From: Bacteriovoracaceae bacterium
GTDB lineage: Bacteria > Bdellovibrionota > UBA1018
Reading direction: 5' to 3'
NCBI GenBank assembly: GCA_947475645.1
Contig: CANJNU010000024.1
Location: 1 to 8,109, forward strand
DNA length: 8,109 bases
The translations under genes and the position numbers were made by a program. Shown in pieces: positions 1 through 6,704 of the stretch (position 1 is its first letter; the number at the start of each line of letters is the position of its first letter). The notes beneath the pieces are model-generated. The model was not told the origin of the DNA. It searched no databases and was given only the letters and a program-made list of their open reading frames with translations.

Positions 1-3000
1 GTCGCTAAAACAGTCTGATACATCCTCGATAATAGTGTCTCGTTGTTCTTTGATTGATGCAATCAGTTTACTATTACAAGAGCTAAGCTGTTGAGTCCTT
101 TCGGACTCACTTGCAAGAGAATTACAGTTCGAGTCATCTGATTGGCAACAGCTGGGGGCGCCGCTAAATAAAGACTCTTTAAAATGAGGGTTTCGTAGCT
201 TTTCTGCAGCTGATTCGCCCGTGCCACCGCTTATCCACTCTGCCACTTGATGAGGCGTCGTGGCGCGGAGATTGTTGCGGTAATTCTCTTCGCCAACTGA
301 ACCCCAGAGCCAACTATTTCCAAGCTTACAGTATTCCACTTTAGCTTTATAACTGTAGATAGGTTCGTAATTTCGGGCTGAGCTTCTGCAGACTCTTCCG
401 CGTTCCACAGCAATCTGCTGCATATTTTGCTCGCCAGTGTGATAACCGTCCTCGAAACGCCGAGTGTCCTTGTTGTAAGTCTCTATAGAGCAACCAACGA
501 ACCCTGGGTCTTCCGAATATTTCTCTATTTTTCTAAAGCTCAAATTAAAGTCGCGTTCATTGATTGCAAATTTTAAGCGAACCTCGATCGTTGGAACGAT
601 CCAGCTACGGCCAAATCTAGGAACAAACACACTCACAGGATCTGGATCCAAATAATCAGTGCAGTCCTCGTGGGTATCTTCGTTTTTAGTGATGTGGCAA
701 AGGGAGCGAATTCGAACTTGGCTTTGCGTTGGAGAGGCTGCCAAGCCCAGAAGTCGTACTTTAGGAAGTACGTAGTGCCGTAGATCCTCTGCCGTGAAGG
801 GAATCGAAGCTCTTGAGTCACTTTCTTCGCCGCAGGGTGGAATTTGAGTAAGGTTACTCAATGAGTCGATGAGTTGGTCTGTGCCCAGTTGCTCAGATGT
901 TTTGATAAATTTATTATCTTTAAGATCATTGGGGTTCGCAATGATCTGATTCAAGCCCGCTAGGGTATTCATTGAATCACTTCCCCTCAGTAGCTGCTCG
1001 GTTTGGATTTTCAGAACGCGCCAGGATGAAACGTAGTTGAGGTACTTTTGTTTGAGAATTTTACGAAGTGTCTCTGGACTTCTGCCAACGGTGGCCCAAG
1101 CCGTCTCTAAGTTGCTCAATTGATTTCGGGTTTGATTAATAATAACAGAGAGTGGAGTAGGGGTATCGCGAAGCTGCGTAGAGTTCTCAATTACAACTCG
1201 GTGAAGTAGTGAGGTGTAGTATTTTGTAATTAATGGATTGGGCATGTCTTCAACACCGCTGTTAGACGATTCATTTACGGAATTGAGTAGGTAAGGCATG
1301 AAACGTGCGTAGGCATCTTGAAATCCCTTTGCCCCCTGCGAGGAGTAGAGAAGTTGCGCCTGGGCATCGAGTAGTACGGTTTCGCTCGGCTTTTGCTTAC
1401 TCAACAATGCGTCACCCAGTGGTGAAAGCATTTTTTTGTAGAACTCATTGATACAGCCAGAAAGGTTGCGAGTTCCTTCAAATTCGTTGAAGTCGTTCTC
1501 TTCTCCAGGAGCAAAGTCGGCTGGGAAACACGTGCCTAGGATCTGGGAGCGATTTTCAAAGAAGGTGGCTAAGCTATTCTGTGCTCCCTGTTGCTCTAAA
1601 CGGTCCAGTTGGTCCTGTATTGAAGCGAGTGTCTGCTTCTGCTCTTCCATGTCTTGCCTCACCTCATCAAAACGGGTGTCCATTTTGCAAAAGCCCGCAT
1701 CAATTTTAGTGTGAAGGTCTTCAAGGCTTTGATCGACTCGATCAAAGCGTGTATTCATTTCTTTCCGTAGTTCGTCGATTTGGACTCTCATTTCAGATAG
1801 CATTTGCATCATTTGTGCTTGGGGGTCTGGTCCGCCCATCGGGCTACCGGTTGTAATAAGGCTCGCGCCTATCTGAAGGAACGCAGTTCCTGTGGTCAGT
1901 CCAGCGCCGAAATTCGCTAACGACGTAGCACTTAACTTCCCGTCAAGTAACTGAGATAGGTTTTCGAAATTTTTCATTAATTCGTTCGCATGATTCTTCA
2001 GTTCCGTCCATGCTTTCGCAACCCTAACTATGCCGTCTCCTACTCGAACTAGAGTATCCCCCTCCTCTTTCATCCCTAATTGATTCAGCAATCCCCCCAT
2101 AACTCGAAGTGACCGTTGTGCATCTGCCGGCGATTTGAAGTTCCCAAATTTTCCATCTGGGTCTACCTCAAATTTAAAGTCTTTTAGAAATGCGGCAGCA
2201 TTTTCTGTCTGTCCGATTACCCGGTTAACCTCTCTTTCTCCTTTTCTAATTGAATCGGTAATATTTTGATAAGCAGTCTCAATTAGTTTAGTTTGCTGGC
2301 GAATTACTCCGCGGTAATGCTCGAGTGTATTGTCTTTTAATTGAACAAAGTCTTTAACCATTCTGCCTGGATTATAGCGATCCAAATCGTCCATGGTCCT
2401 ACTGATGACTGACCGGTAGTGCTCCTTCGTGTTCTGATACTTTTCTTCAATTTCATTTTCGGAACGTTTAATATTTCTAATGCTAGACTGAATTTGGTTT
2501 TCAATAGTTTCTGAGCGACTTTTGACCACGTCCTGATAGTGGGCAATAGAGTCATTTCCACGTTTAATCAGAGTGTCATACTTAGCTTTGGCATTGTTAA
2601 TAAAGGCGTCTTTGCGGTTTTCTAGCTCATGGGCCAGGTTGTTTGTCTCGTTCTGGTAATTATTAAAGAGCCCCTTGTAGTGATCTGCTGTCTTGGTTAG
2701 TTCACGGTCTTTTGTCTGAAGAACATGAGCTTTCCAATTCTTAACAACGGTTTCTGCCCTCTCAGTGCGAAATTTAAGATCAGAAATTCGCGTTTTAGTT
2801 TCCTGGTTTATTTCCTCAATGAATTTATTCCGTTTCTGAATAGCTTCAATCGCCTCTTTAGATAGTTTTTTATATTCATCATCGAGTAAATCTTTAGTTT
2901 TTTCAAACTCAGCAGCTAAAGTATTGGATACCTGCTGTTTTGCATTCTGAAGTTCAGAGCGAATTGAGTTGAGTTCTCTTTCACGCCAAGCAATATAGTT

Positions 3001-4242
3001 ATTTCGAGCGGTTTCTTCTAAATGCTTTCCGCTCGATCTCAGTTTTTCATCGAGCCACGCATTTATTTTCTCGGGGTCCGTGTCATCTAGTATTTGAGAG
3101 AATTGATGCCACCGTTTGTCTAGCAGCGCTGATTTTTCTTGGATTCTTGCCCAAGTTTTATTTCGCTTGTTTTCAAGATCTGTTACAAAATTCCGGGCAT
3201 TCTGTTGTTCCTGTTTAATTCCGCGTGACAGTAAATTGAGAGTCTGCTGACGTTGTTGCTCAGCAGTAATCATCATGGATTTAATTTCGCCTTTGGCACG
3301 TTCAAGTTGGCCTTTAAGTTCATTTTTCGCTGCATCAACCTCTTTCTTTACGTTAGACCACTCAGTTCTCTGTTTCTGGCGAAGCTCTCTTTCTTCGTTA
3401 GAAAGTTTCTCTAAAGTGTTTTCCATCTCTGTCTCTGAAGATTTTATGCGGTCGTCAAACTGCCTTAGTGTAGTCTCTAATTCTAAAATTTCATTACTCA
3501 CAAACGTCTCTTGCTCTAAGAGGTCCTTTTGCAATTGCTGAGTAGTGTTTTGGTAATTGCCTTCAAGTTGGCTTTTAAGTGCTATGACTGCTGCTTCAGA
3601 TTGAGAGATGATGGTGCCCCAGCTCGGAATTAATCGCATAGCACGCGAAATTGCGTTTCGAATTGGTTTCCGGTCCTGCTTTCTGAGAAGATTTGCAAAT
3701 TCATGTCCGATATATTTAAGTTCATGATTAGTTAGCTCTAGTTTTGCATCGATCAGGTAAGAAGGATTGTCGGCGTTCTCAGTAATGGAGCGATTAAGAG
3801 CTCGAAGGATGGCGCCCTCAAGTTGGTTGGTGATAAGCGTATGGTCACTCTCAGTGAGTGCCGCATCGAGTGAGCCATCTTTTCTTAGTGTTGCTTCCAC
3901 TTTGGCGGGTATGATGAGGATTTTAAACAAACCATCTCTTCGTTCTTCAGGGGTTTTCGAAGCTTTAACGGCAGCGATTAAATCAGCGCTGAGTTGTTCC
4001 GAATAGAGATCTGCGGCGTTATCGGCTTTTTCAAGTGGGCCCATTGAGTTCACATAGTCCACCGTTCTCTCGTCGATGGTTTTCTCATGTGATGAAGGGT
4101 TTGATGGAGGATTCTCTTCAGTTGCTAGGTGCCTGATGCGATTTTTAAGAAGCGGAAGGTCACCCGTGAGGGTGAGAGTCATTCCGACGAGCAATAATGT
4201 AACAGCTAGGCTTCGGAGCTTGAGCGTTGTTAAGGGTTTCAT
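1..4242 (-). CDS. Giant coiled-coil envelope protein of unknown function, partial (C-terminus beyond left edge)
   Basis: Reading down from ATG at 4242, 1414 codons contain no stop, and the gene is still open at position 1. An AGAGGGGA ribosome site (4249-4256) lies 6 nt before the start. The start overlaps the stop of the upstream lipoprotein gene as ATGA, which suggests translational coupling. Visible parts: a basic N-terminus with a hydrophobic segment at residues 12-26 (signal peptide or membrane anchor, no good cleavage site, no lipobox); a helical region 60-210; a long charged coiled coil about 213-675 rich in Glu, Lys, Gln and Asn; a mixed region 680-765; a Gly/Ala-rich hydrophobic stretch 775-796; a second coiled coil 808-886; and a C-terminal part with 14 cysteines, whereas residues 1-851 have none. 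There is no Walker motif, HAMP or chemoreceptor hairpin, so SMC-type ATPase and chemoreceptor are unlikely. I do not recognise the family; structural or surface role is inference. Confidence 0.9.
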   Translation of the reverse strand, partial: MKPLTTLKLRSLAVTLLLVGMTLTLTGDLPLLKNRIRHLATEENPPSNPSSHEKTIDERTVDYVNSMGPLEKADNAADLYSEQLSADLIAAVKASKTPEERRDGLFKILIIPAKVEATLRKDGSLDAALTESDHTLITNQLEGAILRALNRSITENADNPSYLIDAKLELTNHELKYIGHEFANLLRKQDRKPIRNAISRAMRLIPSWGTIISQSEAAVIALKSQLEGNYQNTTQQLQKDLLEQETFVSNEILELETTLRQFDDRIKSSETEMENTLEKLSNEERELRQKQRTEWSNVKKEVDAAKNELKGQLERAKGEIKSMMITAEQQRQQTLNLLSRGIKQEQQNARNFVTDLENKRNKTWARIQEKSALLDKRWHQFSQILDDTDPEKINAWLDEKLRSSGKHLEETARNNYIAWRERELNSIRSELQNAKQQVSNTLAAEFEKTKDLLDDEYKKLSKEAIEAIQKRNKFIEEINQETKTRISDLKFRTERAETVVKNWKAHVLQTKDRELTKTADHYKGLFNNYQNETNNLAHELENRKDAFINNAKAKYDTLIKRGNDSIAHYQDVVKSRSETIENQIQSSIRNIKRSENEIEEKYQNTKEHYRSVISRTMDDLDRYNPGRMVKDFVQLKDNTLEHYRGVIRQQTKLIETAYQNITDSIRKGEREVNRVIGQTENAAAFLKDFKFEVDPDGKFGNFKSPADAQRSLRVMGGLLNQLGMKEEGDTLVRVGDGIVRVAKAWTELKNHANELMKNFENLSQLLDGKLSATSLANFGAGLTTGTAFLQIGASLITTGSPMGGPDPQAQMMQMLSEMRVQIDELRKEMNTRFDRVDQSLEDLHTKIDAGFCKMDTRFDEVRQDMEEQKQTLASIQDQLDRLEQQGAQNSLATFFENRSQILGTCFPADFAPGEENDFNEFEGTRNLSGCINEFYKKMLSPLGDALLSKQKPSETVLLDAQAQLLYSSQGAKGFQDAYARFMPYLLNSVNESSNSGVEDMPNPLITKYYTSLLHRVVIENSTQLRDTPTPLSVIINQTRNQLSNLETAWATVGRSPETLRKILKQKYLNYVSSWRVLKIQTEQLLRGSDSMNTLAGLNQIIANPNDLKDNKFIKTSEQLGTDQLIDSLSNLTQIPPCGEESDSRASIPFTAEDLRHYVLPKVRLLGLAASPTQSQVRIRSLCHITKNEDTHEDCTDYLDPDPVSVFVPRFGRSWIVPTIEVRLKFAINERDFNLSFRKIEKYSEDPGFVGCSIETYNKDTRRFEDGYHTGEQNMQQIAVERGRVCRSSARNYEPIYSYKAKVEYCKLGNSWLWGSVGEENYRNNLRATTPHQVAEWISGGTGESAAEKLRNPHFKESLFSGAPSCCQSDDSNCNSLASESERTQQLSSCNSKLIASIKEQRDTIIEDVSDCFSD

Positions 4243-4802
4243 TGGGCGTCCCCTCTTCGTCTGTCTTGTTGGCTTAAGTGATTGTTAAAGATAATCGCGT
4301 CAATGCACCCTTCGTTATAACTTACTCCCGCAGAGCTTACTGCCGCGAAGGAGCTAGAGTTTGCAGCCACTTTTCGGCCGAGTTTTTTGCGCGTGATGGG
4401 CAGAGATAACTGCGCGGACTGAATGGCCTCTGAGCTTTGGCAAATCCATTGGCGTACAGACATGAAGGGTATACCCTTCTTTTTACTTTTGAAGACCACG
4501 TCAGGGTTTGCGCCTTGATCTAGAAGGTAGGCGGCCATTTTATCATTCGGTGACTCGCCGTAGGCTAGGGCCAGCATCAGCGGCGTGATGGGCTGTTCTG
4601 GGGTTCCGATGTTTTCGTTAATGTCGGATCCCTTTGCAAGGAGCGCCGCAACGTCAGGTTCCGAGCCGGTAACTACGGCGTGTGAAAGATCTCCCTGATG
4701 GGGGGCGATGATGCTCGCGGTGACCTTAATGTTTCGGTCAGAGCAGGCGATTAATCCGAGAGAAAATAGAAATAGAGCAAACAGATCACTCTTTAGGTGC
4801 AT
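4239..4802 (-). CDS. Ankyrin-repeat lipoprotein
   Basis: A 187-residue protein. The N-terminus is a lipoprotein signal: Lys4, a hydrophobic run L7-A19 and lipobox L-I-A-C with Cys20 as the lipidated residue. Serine at +2 favours outer-membrane delivery by the Lol rule, although the rule differs between lineages. After it come about two ankyrin repeats, roughly residues 38-64 (helix with VAALLAKGSDIN) and 72-104 (TPLMLALAYG and AYLLDQGANPD are close to consensus), possibly a degenerate third, then a basic tail with Cys121 and Cys166. Ankyrin repeats bind proteins. The ATG is the earliest possible start, because the codon just before it is TGA in frame. No Shine-Dalgarno sequence is visible. 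The stop overlaps the start of the giant coiled-coil gene, so the two are probably made in fixed ratio and may interact (inference). Confidence 0.88.
   Translation of the reverse strand: MHLKSDLFALFLFSLGLIACSDRNIKVTASIIAPHQGDLSHAVVTGSEPDVAALLAKGSDINENIGTPEQPITPLMLALAYGESPNDKMAAYLLDQGANPDVVFKSKKKGIPFMSVRQWICQSSEAIQSAQLSLPITRKKLGRKVAANSSSFAAVSSAGVSYNEGCIDAIIFNNHLSQQDRRRGDAQ
4249..4256 (-). promoter_or_regulatory. Ribosome binding site of the giant coiled-coil gene
   Basis: AGAGGGGA on the - strand lies inside the end of the lipoprotein gene, 6 nt before ATG at 4242. It supports the ATGA-overlap start, so the giant protein can be translated by re-initiation or directly. Confidence 0.7.
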
Positions 4803-4961
4803 TCAACTAGGCTAGGTCTGCTTCATGTAATAACCCCATGAAGAGTTCTTGATAGGAGCTTAGAGCTGCGCCCTCCGGCCTCATTCTTTTGGATATACCG
4901 GGCGTTGGTATGAGGTGGAGGCTGGAATTCCTCCCTTCGTTCTGTCGAGCGATCTTTCGAT
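4803..4961 (-). other. Gap between barrel and lipoprotein genes, with small inverted repeats
   Basis: No coding sequence is seen here. Inverted repeats present are CTTCATG (4821-4827) with CATGAAG (4837-4843), loop 9; ATACC (4895-4899) with GGTAT (4907-4911), loop 7; CCTCAT (4879-4884) with ATGAGG (4910-4915), which excludes the preceding pair; and GGAGG (4917-4921) with CCTCC (4930-4934), loop 8. None is followed by a run of T on the - strand, so no intrinsic terminator for the barrel gene is visible. No convincing sigma70 promoter was found for the lipoprotein gene. Confidence 0.5.
4821..4843 (-). promoter_or_regulatory. Perfect 7-bp inverted repeat in the lipoprotein gene leader
   Basis: CTTCATG and CATGAAG are separated by 9 nt and end 18 nt upstream of the lipoprotein start at 4802. 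In RNA this would form a hairpin close to a start that has no visible Shine-Dalgarno site; in DNA it could be a dyad operator. Either role is inference, and a 7-bp repeat can arise by chance. Confidence 0.3.
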
Positions 4962-5510
4962 TTAAAACCAGTACGCTAGCGACGCTTCAAGTCGGCTCTG
5001 ATGCATCCACGGTGTTCGAAGAATGAGATGATAAGACCCGCGGGCACCGAGCGTAAACCCATTCCCAATCGGCATGTCATAACTTAAGACGGGGCCCCCG
5101 CAAAGGCTGAGGCGGGTCTGGGTTGGGTCGGTTATCCAGGCTATGCCCCCGCGCCACCCTAGTTTAATGCCGTCGTAAAACCCAAAAATTTCAGTAGGAT
5201 AGTGAAGTCCTGCCTCGAATTGCGTGATTCGCAGTTGTTGATCTGTGGTAAGAAGCGAGTGGTGCCAGTTCAGCGAGAGCGCAAGTTGAGTTGCCACGAA
5301 AGTGGTTCCCTCAATGCCCCACGATGCAACCCATGGAGAACCGTCTTGTGTTGCAAGGCTGAAGGTATTGCCCAGGTCGAGTCCTATGTTCATTAACGCG
5401 TTACCGCTAAGTTCAGGAATAGGGTGTTGCGGCAGGGCCGCTGCTTGGATGGCGGAACTCATTAATATTATGAAAAGGAGCCATTTTCGGCTAATCTTTT
5501 GACAGATCAT
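4962..5510 (-). CDS. Small outer-membrane beta-barrel protein
   Basis: A 182-residue protein with a Sec signal peptide: K5, R8 and K9, then hydrophobic W10-M17 and a probable signal peptidase I site A23-A24-A25 before L26. The mature part of about 157 residues shows alternating hydrophobic and polar stretches consistent with around eight strands, for example 58-66, 69-85, 90-102, 113-126, 131-146, 150-163 and 171-182. It ends in Ala-Tyr-Trp-Phe, a terminal aromatic residue as in the BAM-recognised C-terminal beta-signal. Length fits eight-stranded barrels of the OmpA-transmembrane/OmpW/OMP_b-brl kind, but I cannot assign a named family. It lies upstream of, and on the same strand as, the ankyrin lipoprotein gene, with a 159-nt gap, so an operon is possible. 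No clear Shine-Dalgarno site precedes the ATG. Ligand and function unknown. Confidence 0.85.
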   Translation of the reverse strand: MICQKISRKWLLFIILMSSAIQAAALPQHPIPELSGNALMNIGLDLGNTFSLATQDGSPWVASWGIEGTTFVATQLALSLNWHHSLLTTDQQLRITQFEAGLHYPTEIFGFYDGIKLGWRGGIAWITDPTQTRLSLCGGPVLSYDMPIGNGFTLGARGSYHLILRTPWMHQSRLEASLAYWF

Positions 5511-5685
5511 CGTAGGTCTAGCTTAAAGTCATTCGACAAGAAGGCCAAGATGTAAAATAAGTTATCGCACCGCACCATCGCACAGATGTCATGAGAGTTT
5601 TGTGAGGATTTAAAAATTTTAGTGCAATTTGGATCTGTTTTTGCGATGAAGCCTCGACGAATCAAGAGATTGCCAAGAAAGAGAC

Positions 5686-5714
5686 TTGACCCCGTACTCG
5701 GGCTCGTCTATTTT
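5686..5714 (+). promoter_or_regulatory. Candidate sigma70-type promoter of the str operon
   Basis: TTGACC (5686-5691, 5 of 6 to consensus), a 17-bp spacer and TATTTT (5709-5714, 4 of 6) give a good -35/-10 arrangement. Transcription would start near 5721, leaving a leader of about 88 nt before rpsL. Just after the -10 comes CGGGCTCG (5715-5722), a GC-rich discriminator of the sort found at promoters repressed by ppGpp. A second -10-like word TAGAAT (5765-5770) has no matching -35. Confidence 0.55.
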
Positions 5715-5784
5715 CGGGCTCGCTCGAGGCAAGATTTACTCGGGTTCGATTTAGCAAATTTGATTAGAATTAGCGATTTTCGGG
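5698..5784 (+). repeat. Repeated TCGGG words across the str promoter and leader
   Basis: TCGGGCTCG occurs identically at 5698-5706 and 5714-5722. A variant TCGGGTTCG is at 5740-5748, and TCGGG recurs at 5780-5784. Start-to-start spacings are 16, 26 and 40 nt. The first copy lies in the promoter spacer and the second in the discriminator. They could be binding sites or simple sequence drift. Confidence 0.4.
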
Positions 5785-5794
5785 AATTACGGGA

Positions 5795-5800
5795 AAGGAA
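5795..5800 (+). promoter_or_regulatory. Ribosome binding site of rpsL
   Basis: AAGGAA, in a purine run GGGAAAGGAA, lies 8 nt before the ATG at 5809. It fixes that start and argues against the overlapping reading frame that begins upstream. Confidence 0.75.
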
Positions 5801-5808
5801 AGCAGTTC

Positions 5809-6195
5809 ATGCCTACAATTAACCAGCTCATCCGCAAGGGACGCGAAAGCAAGATGTGGAAGACCAAGTCTCCAGCGCTTCAAAGTTGCCCTCAACGCCG
5901 CGGTGTATGCACGCGCGTTTACACGACGACACCTAAGAAGCCGAATTCGGCTCTTCGTAAGGTCTGCCGTGTGCGTTTGACCAACGGATTCGAAGTTACT
6001 TCGTATATCCCTGGCGTTGGACACAACTTACAAGAACACTCGATCGTATTGGTTCGCGGAGGCCGTGTGAAGGACCTTCCTGGTGTTCGTTACCACACTG
6101 TTCGCGGAACCCTTGATTCTCAAGGTGTCGCCAATCGCAAGCAAAGTCGTTCGAAATACGGCACCAAGCGTGCTGCGGCAACTCCTGCCAAGTAA
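5809..6195 (+). CDS. rpsL: 30S ribosomal protein S12
   Basis: A 128-residue protein, slightly longer than the E. coli form (124) because of an Ala-rich basic C-terminal tail. S12 sits at the decoding centre of the 30S subunit and helps control accuracy. The sequence is almost unmistakable: [20 protein letters not shown], then [28 protein letters not shown] and [18 protein letters not shown]. Lys43 and Lys88, the usual sites of streptomycin-resistance changes, are both present, so the protein is of the sensitive type. Asp89, the residue beta-methylthiolated by RimO in E. coli, is conserved. It is the first gene of the str operon; rpsG follows after only 26 nt, much shorter than the roughly 100-nt S12-S7 gap in E. 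coli that carries the S7 repressor site. Confidence 0.99.
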   Translation: MPTINQLIRKGRESKMWKTKSPALQSCPQRRGVCTRVYTTTPKKPNSALRKVCRVRLTNGFEVTSYIPGVGHNLQEHSIVLVRGGRVKDLPGVRYHTVRGTLDSQGVANRKQSRSKYGTKRAAATPAK

Positions 6196-6207
6196 TTGAT
6201 TTGTAAC

Positions 6208-6212
6208 AGAGG
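6208..6212 (+). promoter_or_regulatory. Ribosome binding site of rpsG
   Basis: AGAGG lies 9 nt before the ATG at 6222, in the 26-nt rpsL-rpsG gap. This leaves no room for a large regulatory RNA structure between the two genes. Confidence 0.65.
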
Positions 6213-6221
6213 TTAAGATTC

Positions 6222-6692
6222 ATGGGTCGTAAAAAGTTTGTTCGTAAACGTGAAATTCTTCCTGATCCAAAGTTCAACGATGTGGTTGTTGCTAAGTTCA
6301 TCAGTAGTTTGCTGATTCAAGGCAAGAAGTCCACCGCTGAAGCTATTTTCTACGGTTGCGTAGCAGTGATGCAGGATCGCACTGGTGAAGACGGCCTCAA
6401 GCTCTTTAAAAAAGCGCTTGAGAACGTAAAGCCTTTGCTCGAAGTGAAGTCTCGTCGTGTCGGTGGCGCAACCTACCAGGTGCCGATTGAAGTTAAGCCC
6501 GCGCGGCGTCAGTCTTTGGCGTCTCGGTGGTTGATTGATTCTGCTCGTGGTCGTCCAGAGCACTCCATGGCGGAGCGGTTGGCTGCAGAGATGATTGAAG
6601 CGTCGAATGGTCGCGGTGGCGCGATTAAGAAGCGCGAAGATGTACACAAAATGGCTGAAGCCAATAAGGCTTTCGCTCATTACCGTTGGTAA
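6222..6692 (+). CDS. rpsG: 30S ribosomal protein S7
   Basis: A 156-residue protein, the usual length of bacterial S7. S7 binds the 3' major domain of 16S rRNA, starts assembly of the 30S head and forms part of the E-site tRNA channel. Signatures seen are the basic N-terminus [10 protein letters not shown] with LPDPKFND, the core [17 protein letters not shown] (about residues 75-91) and the C-terminal [21 protein letters not shown]. The gene lies between rpsL and fusA as in most bacteria. In E. coli S7 represses its own operon by binding the S12-S7 mRNA gap; that gap is too short here. If feedback exists it may use the leader or the long structured gap after rpsG (inference). Confidence 0.99.
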   Translation: MGRKKFVRKREILPDPKFNDVVVAKFISSLLIQGKKSTAEAIFYGCVAVMQDRTGEDGLKLFKKALENVKPLLEVKSRRVGGATYQVPIEVKPARRQSLASRWLIDSARGRPEHSMAERLAAEMIEASNGRGGAIKKREDVHKMAEANKAFAHYRW

Positions 6693-6704
6693 TAGAGCAT
6701 TTTT

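Larger units (their letters stand above)
5511..5808. other. Divergent intergenic region between the barrel gene and the str operon
   Basis: This 298-nt region separates the - strand envelope locus from rpsL. Its right half holds the str promoter candidate, repeated TCGGG words and the rpsL ribosome site. Its left half includes an AT-rich tract around 5610-5621. I found no convincing promoter or Shine-Dalgarno site for the - strand barrel gene. There is no rpoB or rpoC here, so str is not cotranscribed with rpoBC from immediately upstream. Confidence 0.6.

Noticed and set aside
1..4242. Phage tail tape-measure protein or SMC/Rad50-type ATPase for the giant coil
   Set aside because: There are no phage genes beside it, it has an N-terminal export-like segment and many C-terminal cysteines, and no Walker A motif was seen.
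1448..4288. Four + strand frames (1448-1714, 3275-3541, 3767-4006, 4076-4288) within the - strand coiled-coil region, Ser-rich
   Set aside because: Ser/Leu-rich translations are typical of the complement of Glu/Lys/Gln-rich coiled-coil coding sequence. The - strand frame is open for 1414 codons with a good ribosome site.
4879..4934. Overlapping inverted repeats after the barrel gene as an intrinsic terminator
   Set aside because: The stems are only 5-6 bp and none is followed by a T run on the - strand.
5202..5502. Two + strand frames opposite the barrel gene
   Set aside because: They overlap the barrel gene, whose signal peptide and C-terminal aromatic ending are convincing; the + frames show nothing recognisable.
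5740..5750. GGTTCGA, resembling a tRNA T-loop
   Set aside because: No flanking T-stem pairing, acceptor stem or anticodon arm could be built around it.
5622..5822. A 66-codon + strand frame with GTG start across the str leader, rich in Arg and Lys, as a possible leader peptide
   Set aside because: It spans the likely promoter, overlaps the rpsL start in another frame, has no ribosome site and shows no recognisable motif. It most likely is chance.
6213..6680. A 155-codon - strand frame opposite rpsG, plus smaller ones opposite rpsL and fusA
   Set aside because: They lie antisense to certain ribosomal-protein and EF-G genes and arise from the codon bias of those genes; no signal or domain is visible.
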